A stretch of DNA of 30,613 nt, taken from assembly GCA_964525185.1 (NCBI GenBank), contig CAZGFQ010000026.1, forward strand, positions 1 through 30,613. Direction: 5' to 3'. The notes below the pieces were generated by a model. It was not told the DNA's origin. It ran no database searches and was given only the letters and a program-made list of their open reading frames with translations. Within the stretch, counting starts at the first letter, position 1. Each line of letters opens with the position of its first letter. This document shows positions 1 to 7,802 of this stretch, piece after piece. Made by a program: the position numbers and the translations under genes. This DNA is from JABHGY01 sp964525185 (GTDB lineage: Bacteria; Fidelibacterota; Marinisomatia; Marinisomatales; UBA1611).

Positions 1-79
1 AAAATGATTTTATTGAAATAGTTAAACATATTTATTCTTTTTATTTTTAGGCATAACAAAAAACATTTGGAATTCATTT

Positions 80-499
80 ATGACACAATTTAATAAAATT
101 ATGGTTTCACTCGTGGGGGACGGCAGTGAAAAAGTTGTTGTTCAACAGGCTGTTGACATGAAAAATAAATTAGGCGCATCCTTAAGTGTTATTCATGTGA
201 ATGACCCACATGCTGGTGAAATGAGTATGATGATGGAAAGCCCAAAAGAAATTACAGAAGACATAATTCGTGATCAAATTTCCGAATATGGGTTTGGTCA
301 AATACTTCGTGATTTAGATGTCATTATTACTGAAAATAATAGTATTGCAGAAGCCATTAATGAACACAGTCAAGAATGTGATATGCTCATTGTTGGGCAT
401 AGAAAAATGAGTACATTTAAATCTCACATTATGGATTCAGTAGACGAGGGAATTGTAAATAATGCATCATGCCCTGTTCTAGTTGTCCAAAAAGATTAA
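80..499 (+). CDS. Universal stress protein (UspA family), degenerate ATP motif
   Basis: A single-domain Usp fold of 139 residues, the usual length for a one-domain family member. The N-terminal strand (KIMVSLVGDGS), the central VIHVND strand and the C-terminal CPVLVV strand are all recognisable. In ATP-binding Usps the loop before the last strand reads G-x2-G-x9-G-S/T. Here G106 is kept, but the second glycine is K109 and the third is D119 followed by S120, so ATP binding of the usual kind is doubtful. The protein should be cytosolic and may act as a stress or metabolite-responsive regulator; no specific partner can be named. No clear Shine-Dalgarno precedes the ATG. The Ste24-type protease follows 47 bases downstream in the same direction, so the two may be co-transcribed. 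Confidence 0.85.
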   Translation: MTQFNKIMVSLVGDGSEKVVVQQAVDMKNKLGASLSVIHVNDPHAGEMSMMMESPKEITEDIIRDQISEYGFGQILRDLDVIITENNSIAEAINEHSQECDMLIVGHRKMSTFKSHIMDSVDEGIVNNASCPVLVVQKD

Positions 500-546
500 T
501 AAAATCCGCTAAATTGTTTTTTAATATTTAACGCACTTCAGCATTT

Positions 547-1776
547 ATGGAACAAACATACTATATTATAATTGTCAGTGCATTGATAGGAGAATATCTT
601 TTATCTACCACGAGTTCTATACTCAATATGAGAAATATTTCTCCAAATATTCCGGATGATTTTCAAGATGTTTATGATGAAGAGAAATATAAAAAAAGTC
701 AAGATTATTTAAAGGCAAATACGCAGTTTGGCATCGGAACCGGTACTTTCGGGCTCCTATTAATGATGGGAGTCATTCATACGGGATTATTTGGGGTTAT
801 AGATCAATGGGTCCGACTTCAAACAGATCATTATATTCTTCAGGGATTATTCTTTTTCTTTTTACTCTTTATTGCAAAAGATATTATATCATTGCCTTTT
901 TCTATTTATAGCACTTTTGTAATAGAAGAGCGATTTGGGTTTAATCGAACAAGTGTAAAAACATTTGTAACTGATTTGTTTAAGGGGTATGCAATCACAC
1001 TTGTTTTAGGAAGTATTATTTTGTCTCCTATTCTTTATTTTTTCGAAACATATCAAACAAATGGTTGGTGGATTGCTTGGAGTGTTATGGCTGTTTTCAT
1101 AATAGCGATTCAACCGTTATTTGTACATGTTATTTCTCCCATGTTTAATACATTTATTCCATTGGAAGATGGGACACTTAAAAATGCGATTGATGCATTT
1201 TCTGAAAAAGTACAATTCCCCATTGCTCGGATTGATGTGATGGATGGAAGTAAACGATCTTCTCATTCAAATGCATATTTCACAGGGTTTGGAAAAAGTA
1301 AACGGGTAGCATTATACGATACATTGATGGATGATCATTCAGAAGATGAAATTGTATCCATCGTTGCTCACGAAGTTGGTCACTATAAAAAGAAACATAT
1401 TATTAAAGGAACTATTCTTGGCATTTTAGAAACAGGATTAATGTTATTTATTTTTAATCTTATTAAAGGCGATCAAGCGCTTTATTCTGTGTTTGGTGTT
1501 GAGAGTATTTCTGTATATGCAGGACTTCTATTTTTTGGAATGCTTTATGCGCCTGTCAGTTTAGTTTTATCCATTTTTACAACTGCATTAAGTAGAAAAA
1601 ATGAATTTGAAGCAGATGCATACGCCAAAGAACATACAGAAAACCCAGAAGCATTAATTGCCATGTTAAAGGGGTTAGCGGCACGAAATTTATCTCACTT
1701 AACACCTCACCCATTCACAGTATTTCTCTCATATAGCCATCCACCTGTGAGCCAACGAATCAAAGCCATCAATTAA
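547..1776 (+). CDS. Ste24-type M48 zinc metalloprotease (CAAX protease 1 family)
   Basis: A 409-residue multi-pass membrane peptidase. The zinc site is visible as HEVGH at residues 275-279, with the third ligand E353 in the downstream NEFEADAYA block. The family signature SHSNAYFTGFGKSKR at 239-253 and the C-terminal SHPP motif (397-400) are also present. Hydrophobic segments lie near residues 1-20, 65-85, 97-120, 148-166, 174-197, 290-306 and 322-346. Length and motif order match Ste24/CAAX-prenyl-protease-1 rather than the shorter HtpX. Bacterial members are thought to act in membrane protein quality control, since CAAX prenylation is not established in bacteria; the substrate is unknown. 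The stop is followed after 9 bases by the small GIY-YIG gene. Confidence 0.9.
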   Translation: MEQTYYIIIVSALIGEYLLSTTSSILNMRNISPNIPDDFQDVYDEEKYKKSQDYLKANTQFGIGTGTFGLLLMMGVIHTGLFGVIDQWVRLQTDHYILQGLFFFFLLFIAKDIISLPFSIYSTFVIEERFGFNRTSVKTFVTDLFKGYAITLVLGSIILSPILYFFETYQTNGWWIAWSVMAVFIIAIQPLFVHVISPMFNTFIPLEDGTLKNAIDAFSEKVQFPIARIDVMDGSKRSSHSNAYFTGFGKSKRVALYDTLMDDHSEDEIVSIVAHEVGHYKKKHIIKGTILGILETGLMLFIFNLIKGDQALYSVFGVESISVYAGLLFFGMLYAPVSLVLSIFTTALSRKNEFEADAYAKEHTENPEALIAMLKGLAARNLSHLTPHPFTVFLSYSHPPVSQRIKAIN

Positions 1777-1785
1777 CATTTATCC

Positions 1786-2112
1786 GTGGCAGCCAAGAGA
1801 TATTATGTATATGTCATAGAACTTTCTCAGGAAGTGTCCACTGTTCGGAAATTCAGAGAAAGGAACCCGGATTATATAAAAGGGAACACATGTGTTTATG
1901 TGGGGCAATCCAGCCGAATGCCCGCTTTAAGGATGGACCAACATAAGGAAGGTTATAAATCTAATAAGTATGCCAGGAAATTTGGTTTAGCGTTGCGCCC
2001 AGATTTATTTCAAAAATATAATCCAATTCCAACGCGGAAAGATGCAGAAGAAATTGAAACAATGTTAGCACATCAACTTCAAAAACAAGGGTATGGCGTT
2101 TGGTACAACTAA
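1786..2112 (+). CDS. Small GIY-YIG nuclease-like protein
   Basis: A 108-residue protein read from a GTG start 9 bases after the Ste24 stop; no Shine-Dalgarno is visible, so coupling to the upstream gene is likely. The first core strand is YVYVIEL (7-13) in place of GIY, and the second is CVYVGQS (36-42) in place of YIG. R49 in the helix that follows and a glutamate in the AEEIE segment (88-91) could supply the usual Arg/Glu pair. The stretch SNKYARKFG (59-67) and the ending GYGVWYN are typical of a small stand-alone subfamily with no extra DNA-binding domain. Function is likely DNA cleavage or repair, but this is family-level inference. Its stop codon overlaps the stop of the convergent response regulator gene. 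Confidence 0.65.
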   Translation: MAAKRYYVYVIELSQEVSTVRKFRERNPDYIKGNTCVYVGQSSRMPALRMDQHKEGYKSNKYARKFGLALRPDLFQKYNPIPTRKDAEEIETMLAHQLQKQGYGVWYN

Positions 2113-2783
2113 ATTGTTTTAATAATTAAACCATTTTCAACAGCATATCGAATCAGGCTAGCCAAATCATGTTTTCCCACTTTATTCATGATGTTTTGGC
2201 GATGTTTATCTACCGTTTTTGCACTTATATATAATTTTTCACCAATATCAATTGATGTTAATCCTTCAGATATCAGAGAAAGAATTTGTCGCTCTCTTGT
2301 TGAAAGTTCGTTTTTTTCTTTAGGCGTTTTTCTTGGTTTTACACCTTCTTTTAATCCGTCTCGAGCAGCTTTCAATACAGCTCCAGATATATCAGGGCTG
2401 AAATATGGATTTCCATCGACAACAGACTGAATCGCTTGAATTAAAGTGTCAGCAGCGGATTGTTTCACTAAGTATCCAGAAACACCAGATTGAATCGCAT
2501 CTAAAACATATTCATCATCTGAATACATAGATAAAATTATTATTTTTAAATTTGGTTCTTGCTTTATGACACTACGCGTTACTTCGAGGCCATTCATATT
2601 GGGCATACCAATGTCCATTAATGTAATGTCTGGTTTTAATTTTAAAATGAGTTTAGCTGCTTCAATTCCATTTTCAGCTTCACCAATAACTTCCATTTTA
2701 GGAGCAGCATTAATAACCATTTTTAACCCATCACGCACAATGGCATGATCATCAGCTATAAAGATTGATATATTATTTTTCAT
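2109..2783 (-). CDS. NarL/FixJ-type response regulator with LuxR HTH
   Basis: A 224-residue transcriptional regulator. The N-terminal receiver shows acidic residues D11 and D12, phospho-acceptor D57 (in LMDIGMPNMNG), S85 and K107. A linker (about 125-158) leads to a C-terminal LuxR-type helix-turn-helix (160-220) with the signature LSTRERQILSLISEG and ISAKTVDKH. The start overlaps the last 11 bases of the kinase gene, so the two are translationally coupled and form a NarX/NarL-like pair: the HisKA_3 kinase phosphorylates D57 and the protein then dimerises on DNA. Targets are unknown. The nearest gene without its own regulator is the porin at 5911. The 3' end meets the convergent GIY-YIG gene. 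Confidence 0.93.
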   Translation of the reverse strand: MKNNISIFIADDHAIVRDGLKMVINAAPKMEVIGEAENGIEAAKLILKLKPDITLMDIGMPNMNGLEVTRSVIKQEPNLKIIILSMYSDDEYVLDAIQSGVSGYLVKQSAADTLIQAIQSVVDGNPYFSPDISGAVLKAARDGLKEGVKPRKTPKEKNELSTRERQILSLISEGLTSIDIGEKLYISAKTVDKHRQNIMNKVGKHDLASLIRYAVENGLIIKTI

Positions 2784-5526
2784 GAGAATCTCCAGTCATT
2801 TTACAAGGTAATTGAATAATGATTTCTGTTCCAATATCCGGTTCAGAATGTAGTATAAATGTTCCACCCGAATATTCAACTCTTTCTTTCATTCCAGTAA
2901 TGCCGAGCCCATTATTATTTCTAGCCTGCAATGATGGGCTTTGTTTAAACCCAACACCATTATCTTTAATGATCATTAAAATAGTATCATCATTTAATGA
3001 GACAGAAGCATCAATTTTGGTTGCATGTGCATGTTTTGACACATTCGTTAAACTTTCTTGAAAAATTCGATATAACGTCGTTTTAGATTGGTCATCTGAA
3101 ATAGGGATACTCCGTTCGCCAGAAAGATGCACATGAATGCCAGTTCGATCAGTATAAGAACGCGCATGAGCGGTCATAGCTGGAATAAGACCTAAATCAT
3201 CTAGAATGGGCGGGCGAAGTTGAAACGAAAATTGGTGAATATTATCTGCCGTATTTTGAACGAGTGTTTGGCAATCATCAATTCGGGATTGTGCTTCATC
3301 ATCCTTCTTATCCAGTTTTAATTTAATATGTTGCAAATTAAGATTAACAGCCGAGAGAGCTTGCCCAACTTCATCATGAAGCTCACGACTAATCCGACCT
3401 CGTTCATATTCCAATACTTTTAATGATTTTTTTGACAATTTTTTTAATTGTTTTTGATAAGATTGGATAGATTCTTCGGCTTGAATCCGTCGAGTAATAT
3501 TTCGAATGATTGTTAAAACTTGGTTGTTAGGGACGGGCAACATTCGAGCTTCAAATGATTCAACTATATCAGGTCTTTCCATTTTCGGCAATGAATATTC
3601 GACTGTTACAATATTTTTTTGATTTAATGTGTCTTGGACACCATCCATTATAATTTTAGATACATCAGGGGGAAGAATATCTGGTATTTTTTTCCCTAAA
3701 AATTCTTCAGGGTCTAAATATAAGTCATCCAAATTTTCAGCTTTATAATTTAAAATTTTGCCATTACTATTAACCCTAAAAAAGAGATCAGGGATAGCAT
3801 GAAAAATACCCATTAATTCATCTGAAGTTTTTTGAAGTTCTTCTTGCGCCTGCTTTTCTTTTGTTATATCTCTCATATCACTCACAAGACCAATAGGTTC
3901 CTTATTCCTTTGTAGAAGTGAAGCGAAGATAGAAATTTGAACCATTTTCCCATCTTTTCGTCGAACGGGCACAACAAAGTCAAATGTCTTTTCTCGGCCA
4001 TCAATGATTTTTTCTCGATAATCAAGAAGTTTTGTTAACCCCTTTTTTGAGTAAAAGTGTTCCAGTTCTAGATTATTATATTCTTCAATCGAATATCCAA
4101 ATAAATCTAGGTGAGATTGGTTGCAATCAATGAGATTTAAATTTAAATCGAATAAAGCTAATCCATTAGAAGATGTATTAAAAATACTCTCAATGCGTGA
4201 TTTAGCATCTTTGATTTCTTGTGTTCTTTTTAGAACTTCGTGTTCTAATTCTTCATTAAATGATTCAGCTTTTAAATGAGCATCAACAAAATCTTTAAAA
4301 ATGGATCCAGAAATAGTAATGGTAAAAAAGAGAAATCCTATAATATTTAATGATGTTACTTTTGTAAAAAAGAATACAAAAGCTATATCAGTGAGTAGAA
4401 AAGCAAATAGTACAATAGTCCCAATAACAAAATTCCCTATGCGTGTATTATAAATTACTTTCCAAATGGTTTCATCACCTTCTCTTATTGTTCTGATCAA
4501 ATATAAAATGAGACTGTAAGAAAGGTATATTATTGGTATAACAACTGATATTTGCCAAATGAATAATAAATCATTTATAAATGAAATGGGCGCCCATATG
4601 ATAAAGGAAGCGAGACCGCCAAAATAATATAGAGCATATTGGGCAGGTTTAGTAAAGTATTTATGGAGTATATCTTCTAGAAAGGCAATAAAGAAAAATG
4701 TAGAAAGAAACATTCCTAAATACTCTAGCCTGAATCCAACTAGACCTTTGTTAAGGAAGGTGGTTAAAAAATCGACTCGACCAACATTATAAAGGGAAAT
4801 ACAAAAAGCCCATCCTGCAAAATAAAAATAGCGTATTTTATTCGGGATTTTTAAAAACATATATAGCCAAAAAAGCCCAATTACAAAATAGGACCATACT
4901 AAACCATATTGAAAAACAGGAAGACCAATATCAGCAAAATCTTTTAATGACCCAAATAAATAAGGTCCCGTATAATATAACCCAGTTCCAAAGTATGATG
5001 GACTACCAATTATATGGAGGGTTAATATATTTTCGCCTTCATGTATAATATTATTTGGGATTGGAATAATTTTTCTTTTCCCGCGAATCGGTAAATCCAA
5101 ATACCCGTTGGTTTTTGGGTAAATATTTTTTTCTACACTGACGCCATTAAAAAAGATTTCCCAATTATAGGCTATGCCAACTAACCCAAGTCCTAAAGCT
5201 TCTGTTGATCGATGTATGGTAGAGTCAAATTCTAGAGGAATAATATATGTGAAAGATTCTGCGGGATGATTCTTCAACGATAGAAATGAATGTTGGTAAA
5301 AATCAGGTAAATTTAGTTTTCGAATACTTAATGATCGTTTTCCAGTTGGGTCTCCTAGGATTTTATGCCAGCTACTTGATTTATCTGGATGTTGATTTAC
5401 CCATTCCGAATTAAATCCCTTACGTATATAAACATCTTTCGTCGACAAATCAATAGGTTTAATTGCCATAAGACCATTCATGAGCAGAATGAAGATTAGA
5501 AAGCTATATTTTATTTTAAGGTTCAT
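2773..5526 (-). CDS. 7TM sensor histidine kinase with two PAS domains (HisKA_3 type)
   Basis: A membrane sensor kinase of 917 residues from the chosen start. Order: signal sequence (1-20), extracytoplasmic sensor region of 7TMR-DISM type (about 25-190), seven hydrophobic segments (about 195-400), coiled coil, PAS (about 440-560), PAS (about 570-685), HisKA_3 dimerisation/phosphoacceptor box with SRELHDEVGQ and phospho-His H717, and a HATPase domain with the N box FQESLTNVSKHA and glycine-rich motifs DNGVGF and NGLGITGM. The frame is open 144 bases further upstream (to 5670), but ATG 5526 gives a clean signal peptide, and a perfect TTGACA on this strand at 5595-5590 fits a transcript starting between the two. 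It ends overlapping its response regulator. The signal sensed is not evident. Confidence 0.9.
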   Translation of the reverse strand: MNLKIKYSFLIFILLMNGLMAIKPIDLSTKDVYIRKGFNSEWVNQHPDKSSSWHKILGDPTGKRSLSIRKLNLPDFYQHSFLSLKNHPAESFTYIIPLEFDSTIHRSTEALGLGLVGIAYNWEIFFNGVSVEKNIYPKTNGYLDLPIRGKRKIIPIPNNIIHEGENILTLHIIGSPSYFGTGLYYTGPYLFGSLKDFADIGLPVFQYGLVWSYFVIGLFWLYMFLKIPNKIRYFYFAGWAFCISLYNVGRVDFLTTFLNKGLVGFRLEYLGMFLSTFFFIAFLEDILHKYFTKPAQYALYYFGGLASFIIWAPISFINDLLFIWQISVVIPIIYLSYSLILYLIRTIREGDETIWKVIYNTRIGNFVIGTIVLFAFLLTDIAFVFFFTKVTSLNIIGFLFFTITISGSIFKDFVDAHLKAESFNEELEHEVLKRTQEIKDAKSRIESIFNTSSNGLALFDLNLNLIDCNQSHLDLFGYSIEEYNNLELEHFYSKKGLTKLLDYREKIIDGREKTFDFVVPVRRKDGKMVQISIFASLLQRNKEPIGLVSDMRDITKEKQAQEELQKTSDELMGIFHAIPDLFFRVNSNGKILNYKAENLDDLYLDPEEFLGKKIPDILPPDVSKIIMDGVQDTLNQKNIVTVEYSLPKMERPDIVESFEARMLPVPNNQVLTIIRNITRRIQAEESIQSYQKQLKKLSKKSLKVLEYERGRISRELHDEVGQALSAVNLNLQHIKLKLDKKDDEAQSRIDDCQTLVQNTADNIHQFSFQLRPPILDDLGLIPAMTAHARSYTDRTGIHVHLSGERSIPISDDQSKTTLYRIFQESLTNVSKHAHATKIDASVSLNDDTILMIIKDNGVGFKQSPSLQARNNNGLGITGMKERVEYSGGTFILHSEPDIGTEIIIQLPCKMTGDSHEK

Positions 5527-5683
5527 ATAATTCGTACAAGTAGTATGATAGTGAAAATTACATGGAAAATCACTAAAAAATAGCACTACTGTCAAAAATA
5601 GGGCAAAAATACTTAATGAAAACACCCAAAAATACGTAGATCTCCCCATTGTAGGAACTTGACATGCCATCGTAATTTAAGCC

Positions 5684-5794
5684 GTGTTTGTAGTAGGATT
5701 TACAAACATCGTTAATCGAATACTTTATAATAACGTCAGTCTCACATTCGTGTGGGTTTATTTATACCGCAGGGGAAGCTTCGGTTTCCCCTGC
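5684..5794 (+). ncRNA. Candidate structured RNA: three tandem hairpins ending in a terminator
   Basis: Three hairpins follow one another: 5684-5709 (9-bp stem, 8-base loop), 5741-5756 (6-bp stem, UUCG loop) and 5769-5794 (11-bp stem, c(UUCG)g loop). Each contains one G.U pair when read on the plus strand (5684/5709, 5742/5755, 5778/5785); on the minus strand these would be C.A mismatches. The last hairpin is followed by a U-rich tract only on the plus side. Since no plus-strand gene lies just upstream, a plus-strand transcript must begin nearby. It could be a small RNA or the aptamer-plus-terminator leader of the porin gene at 5911. I match it to no known RNA family, and no convincing promoter is visible. 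Confidence 0.4.
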
Positions 5795-5805
5795 TAATTT
5801 TTATT
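5769..5805 (+). terminator. Intrinsic terminator with c(UUCG)g tetraloop
   Basis: An 11-bp stem (5769-5779 with 5784-5794) closes on an extra-stable C-UUCG-G tetraloop and is followed by TAATTTTTATT. The G5778.U5785 wobble and the tetraloop exist only on the plus-strand transcript. It lies 116 bases upstream of the porin start codon, so it ends either a small RNA or an attenuated porin leader. Confidence 0.75.
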
Positions 5806-5834
5806 CTTTCCCACTATAAAACATGTAACATTGT

Positions 5835-5864
5835 CTGTAAATTAATACAGGACATAAGAGTCCT
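5835..5864 (+). other. Two overlapping, mutually exclusive small hairpins in porin leader
   Basis: CTGTA (5835-5839) pairs with TACAG (5846-5850), and AGGAC (5849-5853) pairs with GTCCT (5860-5864). The two stems share bases 5849-5850, so full formation of one disturbs the other. They lie 47 bases before the porin start. Five-base stems in AT-rich DNA can arise by chance, so this is only suggestive of a switching leader. Confidence 0.25.
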
Positions 5865-5910
5865 ATAAAAGAATTTTGATAACATTAATGAAGATTTACG
5901 GGGAGTGAAT

Positions 5911-7083
5911 ATGAATAACAAGATTCTCAAATTCCTATTATGGATATTATTTATAAATATTTCTTTTTCTCAAACAAAACTTTCGCCCTTTGGATTTATC
6001 AAATTTGATGGATATTTTGATACAAAAGAAGTCGTGTCGGCTCGGGAAGGACATTTTTTATTATACCCGACGAATAATCAAAATAAAAGTCATCATCTAA
6101 ATTTTGTCTTATTTCAAACACGCCTTGGGTTAAAAATAAATTCAAACCCTATCGGAGGAGCAAAAGTTACAGGATTAATTGAAGGAGATTTTTTTGGCAC
6201 GGCAAATGGGATGGAAAATACATTACGTCTTCGGCAATCATATGTATCCCTCAATTGGGAAAAAAGTTCACTCCTTATTGGGCAAACATGGACACCCTTA
6301 TTTACAACGAGTGTGTATCCCAAAGTGATTAGTTTTAATACCGGAATCCCATTTCAACCTTTTGCAAGAATGCCACAAATTCGTATTACGAGTCAAATTG
6401 CGAATAATATTGAAATCGTTTCAGCCTTAACAATGCAAAGAGACGCCTATCAAGAAATTGGCGGAAATGATCAACAAATAAAATCAGGGTTACCGGGCAT
6501 CCATTTTCATATTCGACTAAAAGGAGAGAAAATTTTGTTCGGAATGGGGAATCATTATCGTTCTATTTTGCCAACCAATGGTTCAAACACTCTTAATTCA
6601 CACGTTTGGACGACTTATGGCAAATATACACATAAAGGATTGGGAATTCGGTGGAAAGCATTATTAGGTGAAGATATGGCAGACCACCTAATGTTAGGCG
6701 GGTATACGTGTTTGGATAATAATGGAGTATCATCTTATCAGGCAACAAAAGTATCAAGCTATTGGTTGGATATGAGCTATGCAATAGGTCATTATTCCTT
6801 GGGTGTTTTTTCAGGATATAGTGAAAATTTAGGAGTTAAAAACAAGTTAGATTCTGCCGAATGCACTTCCTTTTCTGCAAGGTCACCAAATATAAAAAAT
6901 GTATCTAGAGTGAGTGGTCGGTTAGCTTATAAAGTTGGACAAATTCAGTATGCAGTCGAAATTGAATCAACTTGGGCATTATATGGATCGTATTATGATG
7001 AATATCTAATTCCTCAAGTATCTTCAGATATTCTGCCTGTTAATAATTTACGTACATTATTAGCTGTTTATTTATATTTGTAA
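5911..7083 (+). CDS. Porin-like outer-membrane beta-barrel protein
   Basis: A 390-residue secreted barrel. ATG 5911 is preferred over the in-frame GTG at 5905 because GGGGAG sits five bases before it and the resulting N-terminus is a clean signal peptide (about residues 1-20, ending NISFS before QTKL). The body alternates polar and hydrophobic residues in strands, with FGFIKFDGYFDT at the mature N-terminus, RLRQSYVSLNW, SLLIGQTWTPLF and a C-terminal strand TLLAVYLYL that ends in an aromatic/hydrophobic pair, as barrel proteins do. The layout (short N-terminal strand, about 16 later strands, LRQSYV and GQTW motifs) resembles DcaP/OprO-like trimeric porins. Substrate is unknown. It is a single gene behind a long structured leader and is divergent from the two-component kinase gene. 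Confidence 0.75.
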   Translation: MNNKILKFLLWILFINISFSQTKLSPFGFIKFDGYFDTKEVVSAREGHFLLYPTNNQNKSHHLNFVLFQTRLGLKINSNPIGGAKVTGLIEGDFFGTANGMENTLRLRQSYVSLNWEKSSLLIGQTWTPLFTTSVYPKVISFNTGIPFQPFARMPQIRITSQIANNIEIVSALTMQRDAYQEIGGNDQQIKSGLPGIHFHIRLKGEKILFGMGNHYRSILPTNGSNTLNSHVWTTYGKYTHKGLGIRWKALLGEDMADHLMLGGYTCLDNNGVSSYQATKVSSYWLDMSYAIGHYSLGVFSGYSENLGVKNKLDSAECTSFSARSPNIKNVSRVSGRLAYKVGQIQYAVEIESTWALYGSYYDEYLIPQVSSDILPVNNLRTLLAVYLYL

Positions 7084-7100
7084 ATTCATTGGGTATACAA

Positions 7101-7117
7101 ATATTCATAATGAATAT
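7101..7117. repeat. Perfect 8-bp inverted repeat (operator-like dyad)
   Basis: ATATTCAT and ATGAATAT face each other across one central base, in the gap between the porin and the DUF4287/DUF5655 gene. There is no T-tract after it, so it does not look like an intrinsic terminator. It could be a regulator site for the downstream gene, which begins 115 bases later, but AT-rich palindromes also occur by chance. Confidence 0.3.
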
Positions 7118-7231
7118 ACAAAATGGGGAGCCATACAGTTAATTGGTTAAATAGAAAATTCTAGCTAATTCAATCATTTCATTCTATTAAATTGATGTGT
7201 TATATATTTGGGACTTTTAAGAGGGAACATT

Positions 7232-7792
7232 ATGGCATCACCACAAGAAATGATGGATAAAATGCTTGGGAATCTAGTAGAAAAAACTGGGCATGAATTA
7301 TCCCATTGGATTAAAGTTGTTCAATCGAGCGGCGAATTAAAACACAATTCAATTATAAAATATTTAAAATCAAATCATAATATCACCCATGGGTATGCAA
7401 ATTTAATTGCCTTTAAATTTAGGGAAACTACAGAAGAAAATGACTCACCTGAAGATTGGGTCAAAAATCAATATGCTGGGGCAAAGAGTGAATTAAAACC
7501 TATTTATGATAAATTGGTTTCAATCGTAAAATCTTTTGGTAATGATGTGGATGTATCTCCAAGAAAATCTTATGTCTCCATTCGCAGGTCAAAACAATTT
7601 GCAATATTTAAAGCGTCTACAAAAACGCGCTTAGATGTTGGATTCGTTTTAAAAGGAGAAGCTGAAACAGAAAGACTTAAATCAGGGAAACAATTCAGCG
7701 GAATGATGACACATCATATTGAAATATTCTCTATGAGCAATATTGATTCTGAATTAAAAGACTGGTTGAAGAGCGCCTATAACAAAGCTTAA
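7232..7792 (+). CDS. DUF4287 / DUF5655 domain protein
   Basis: A cytosolic protein of 186 residues. ATG 7232 is chosen because AGAGGG lies just upstream; an in-frame TTG 24 bases earlier has no such site. Residues about 17-62 match the DUF4287 pattern (TGHELSHWIKVV, SIIKYLKSNHNITHGYANLIAFK) and residues about 85-185 match DUF5655 (PIYDKLVSIVKSFG, SYVSIRRSKQFAIF, TKTRLDVGFVLKG). Proteins with this pair of domains are widespread and have no established biochemical role; the second domain is predicted to be a small alpha/beta transport or binding-like fold. No signal peptide or membrane segment is present. It converges on hypE with only ten bases between the two stop codons, so it is not part of the hydrogenase operon. 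Confidence 0.75.
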   Translation: MASPQEMMDKMLGNLVEKTGHELSHWIKVVQSSGELKHNSIIKYLKSNHNITHGYANLIAFKFRETTEENDSPEDWVKNQYAGAKSELKPIYDKLVSIVKSFGNDVDVSPRKSYVSIRRSKQFAIFKASTKTRLDVGFVLKGEAETERLKSGKQFSGMMTHHIEIFSMSNIDSELKDWLKSAYNKA

Positions 7793-7802
7793 GAGAGCAA
7801 TC

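Noticed and set aside
5659..5664. A perfect plus-strand TTGACA just before the candidate structured RNA
   Set aside because: No TATAAT-like hexamer lies 15-19 bases downstream (the region reads GCCGTGTTTG), so I do not call it a promoter.
5741..5805. Known riboswitch classes (cobalamin, TPP, SAM, glycine) in the porin leader
   Set aside because: None of the conserved sequence boxes I know for these classes is present, so the element stays unassigned.
7208..7231. TTG start for the DUF4287/DUF5655 protein
   Set aside because: AGAGGG is correctly spaced for ATG 7232, while nothing precedes the TTG.
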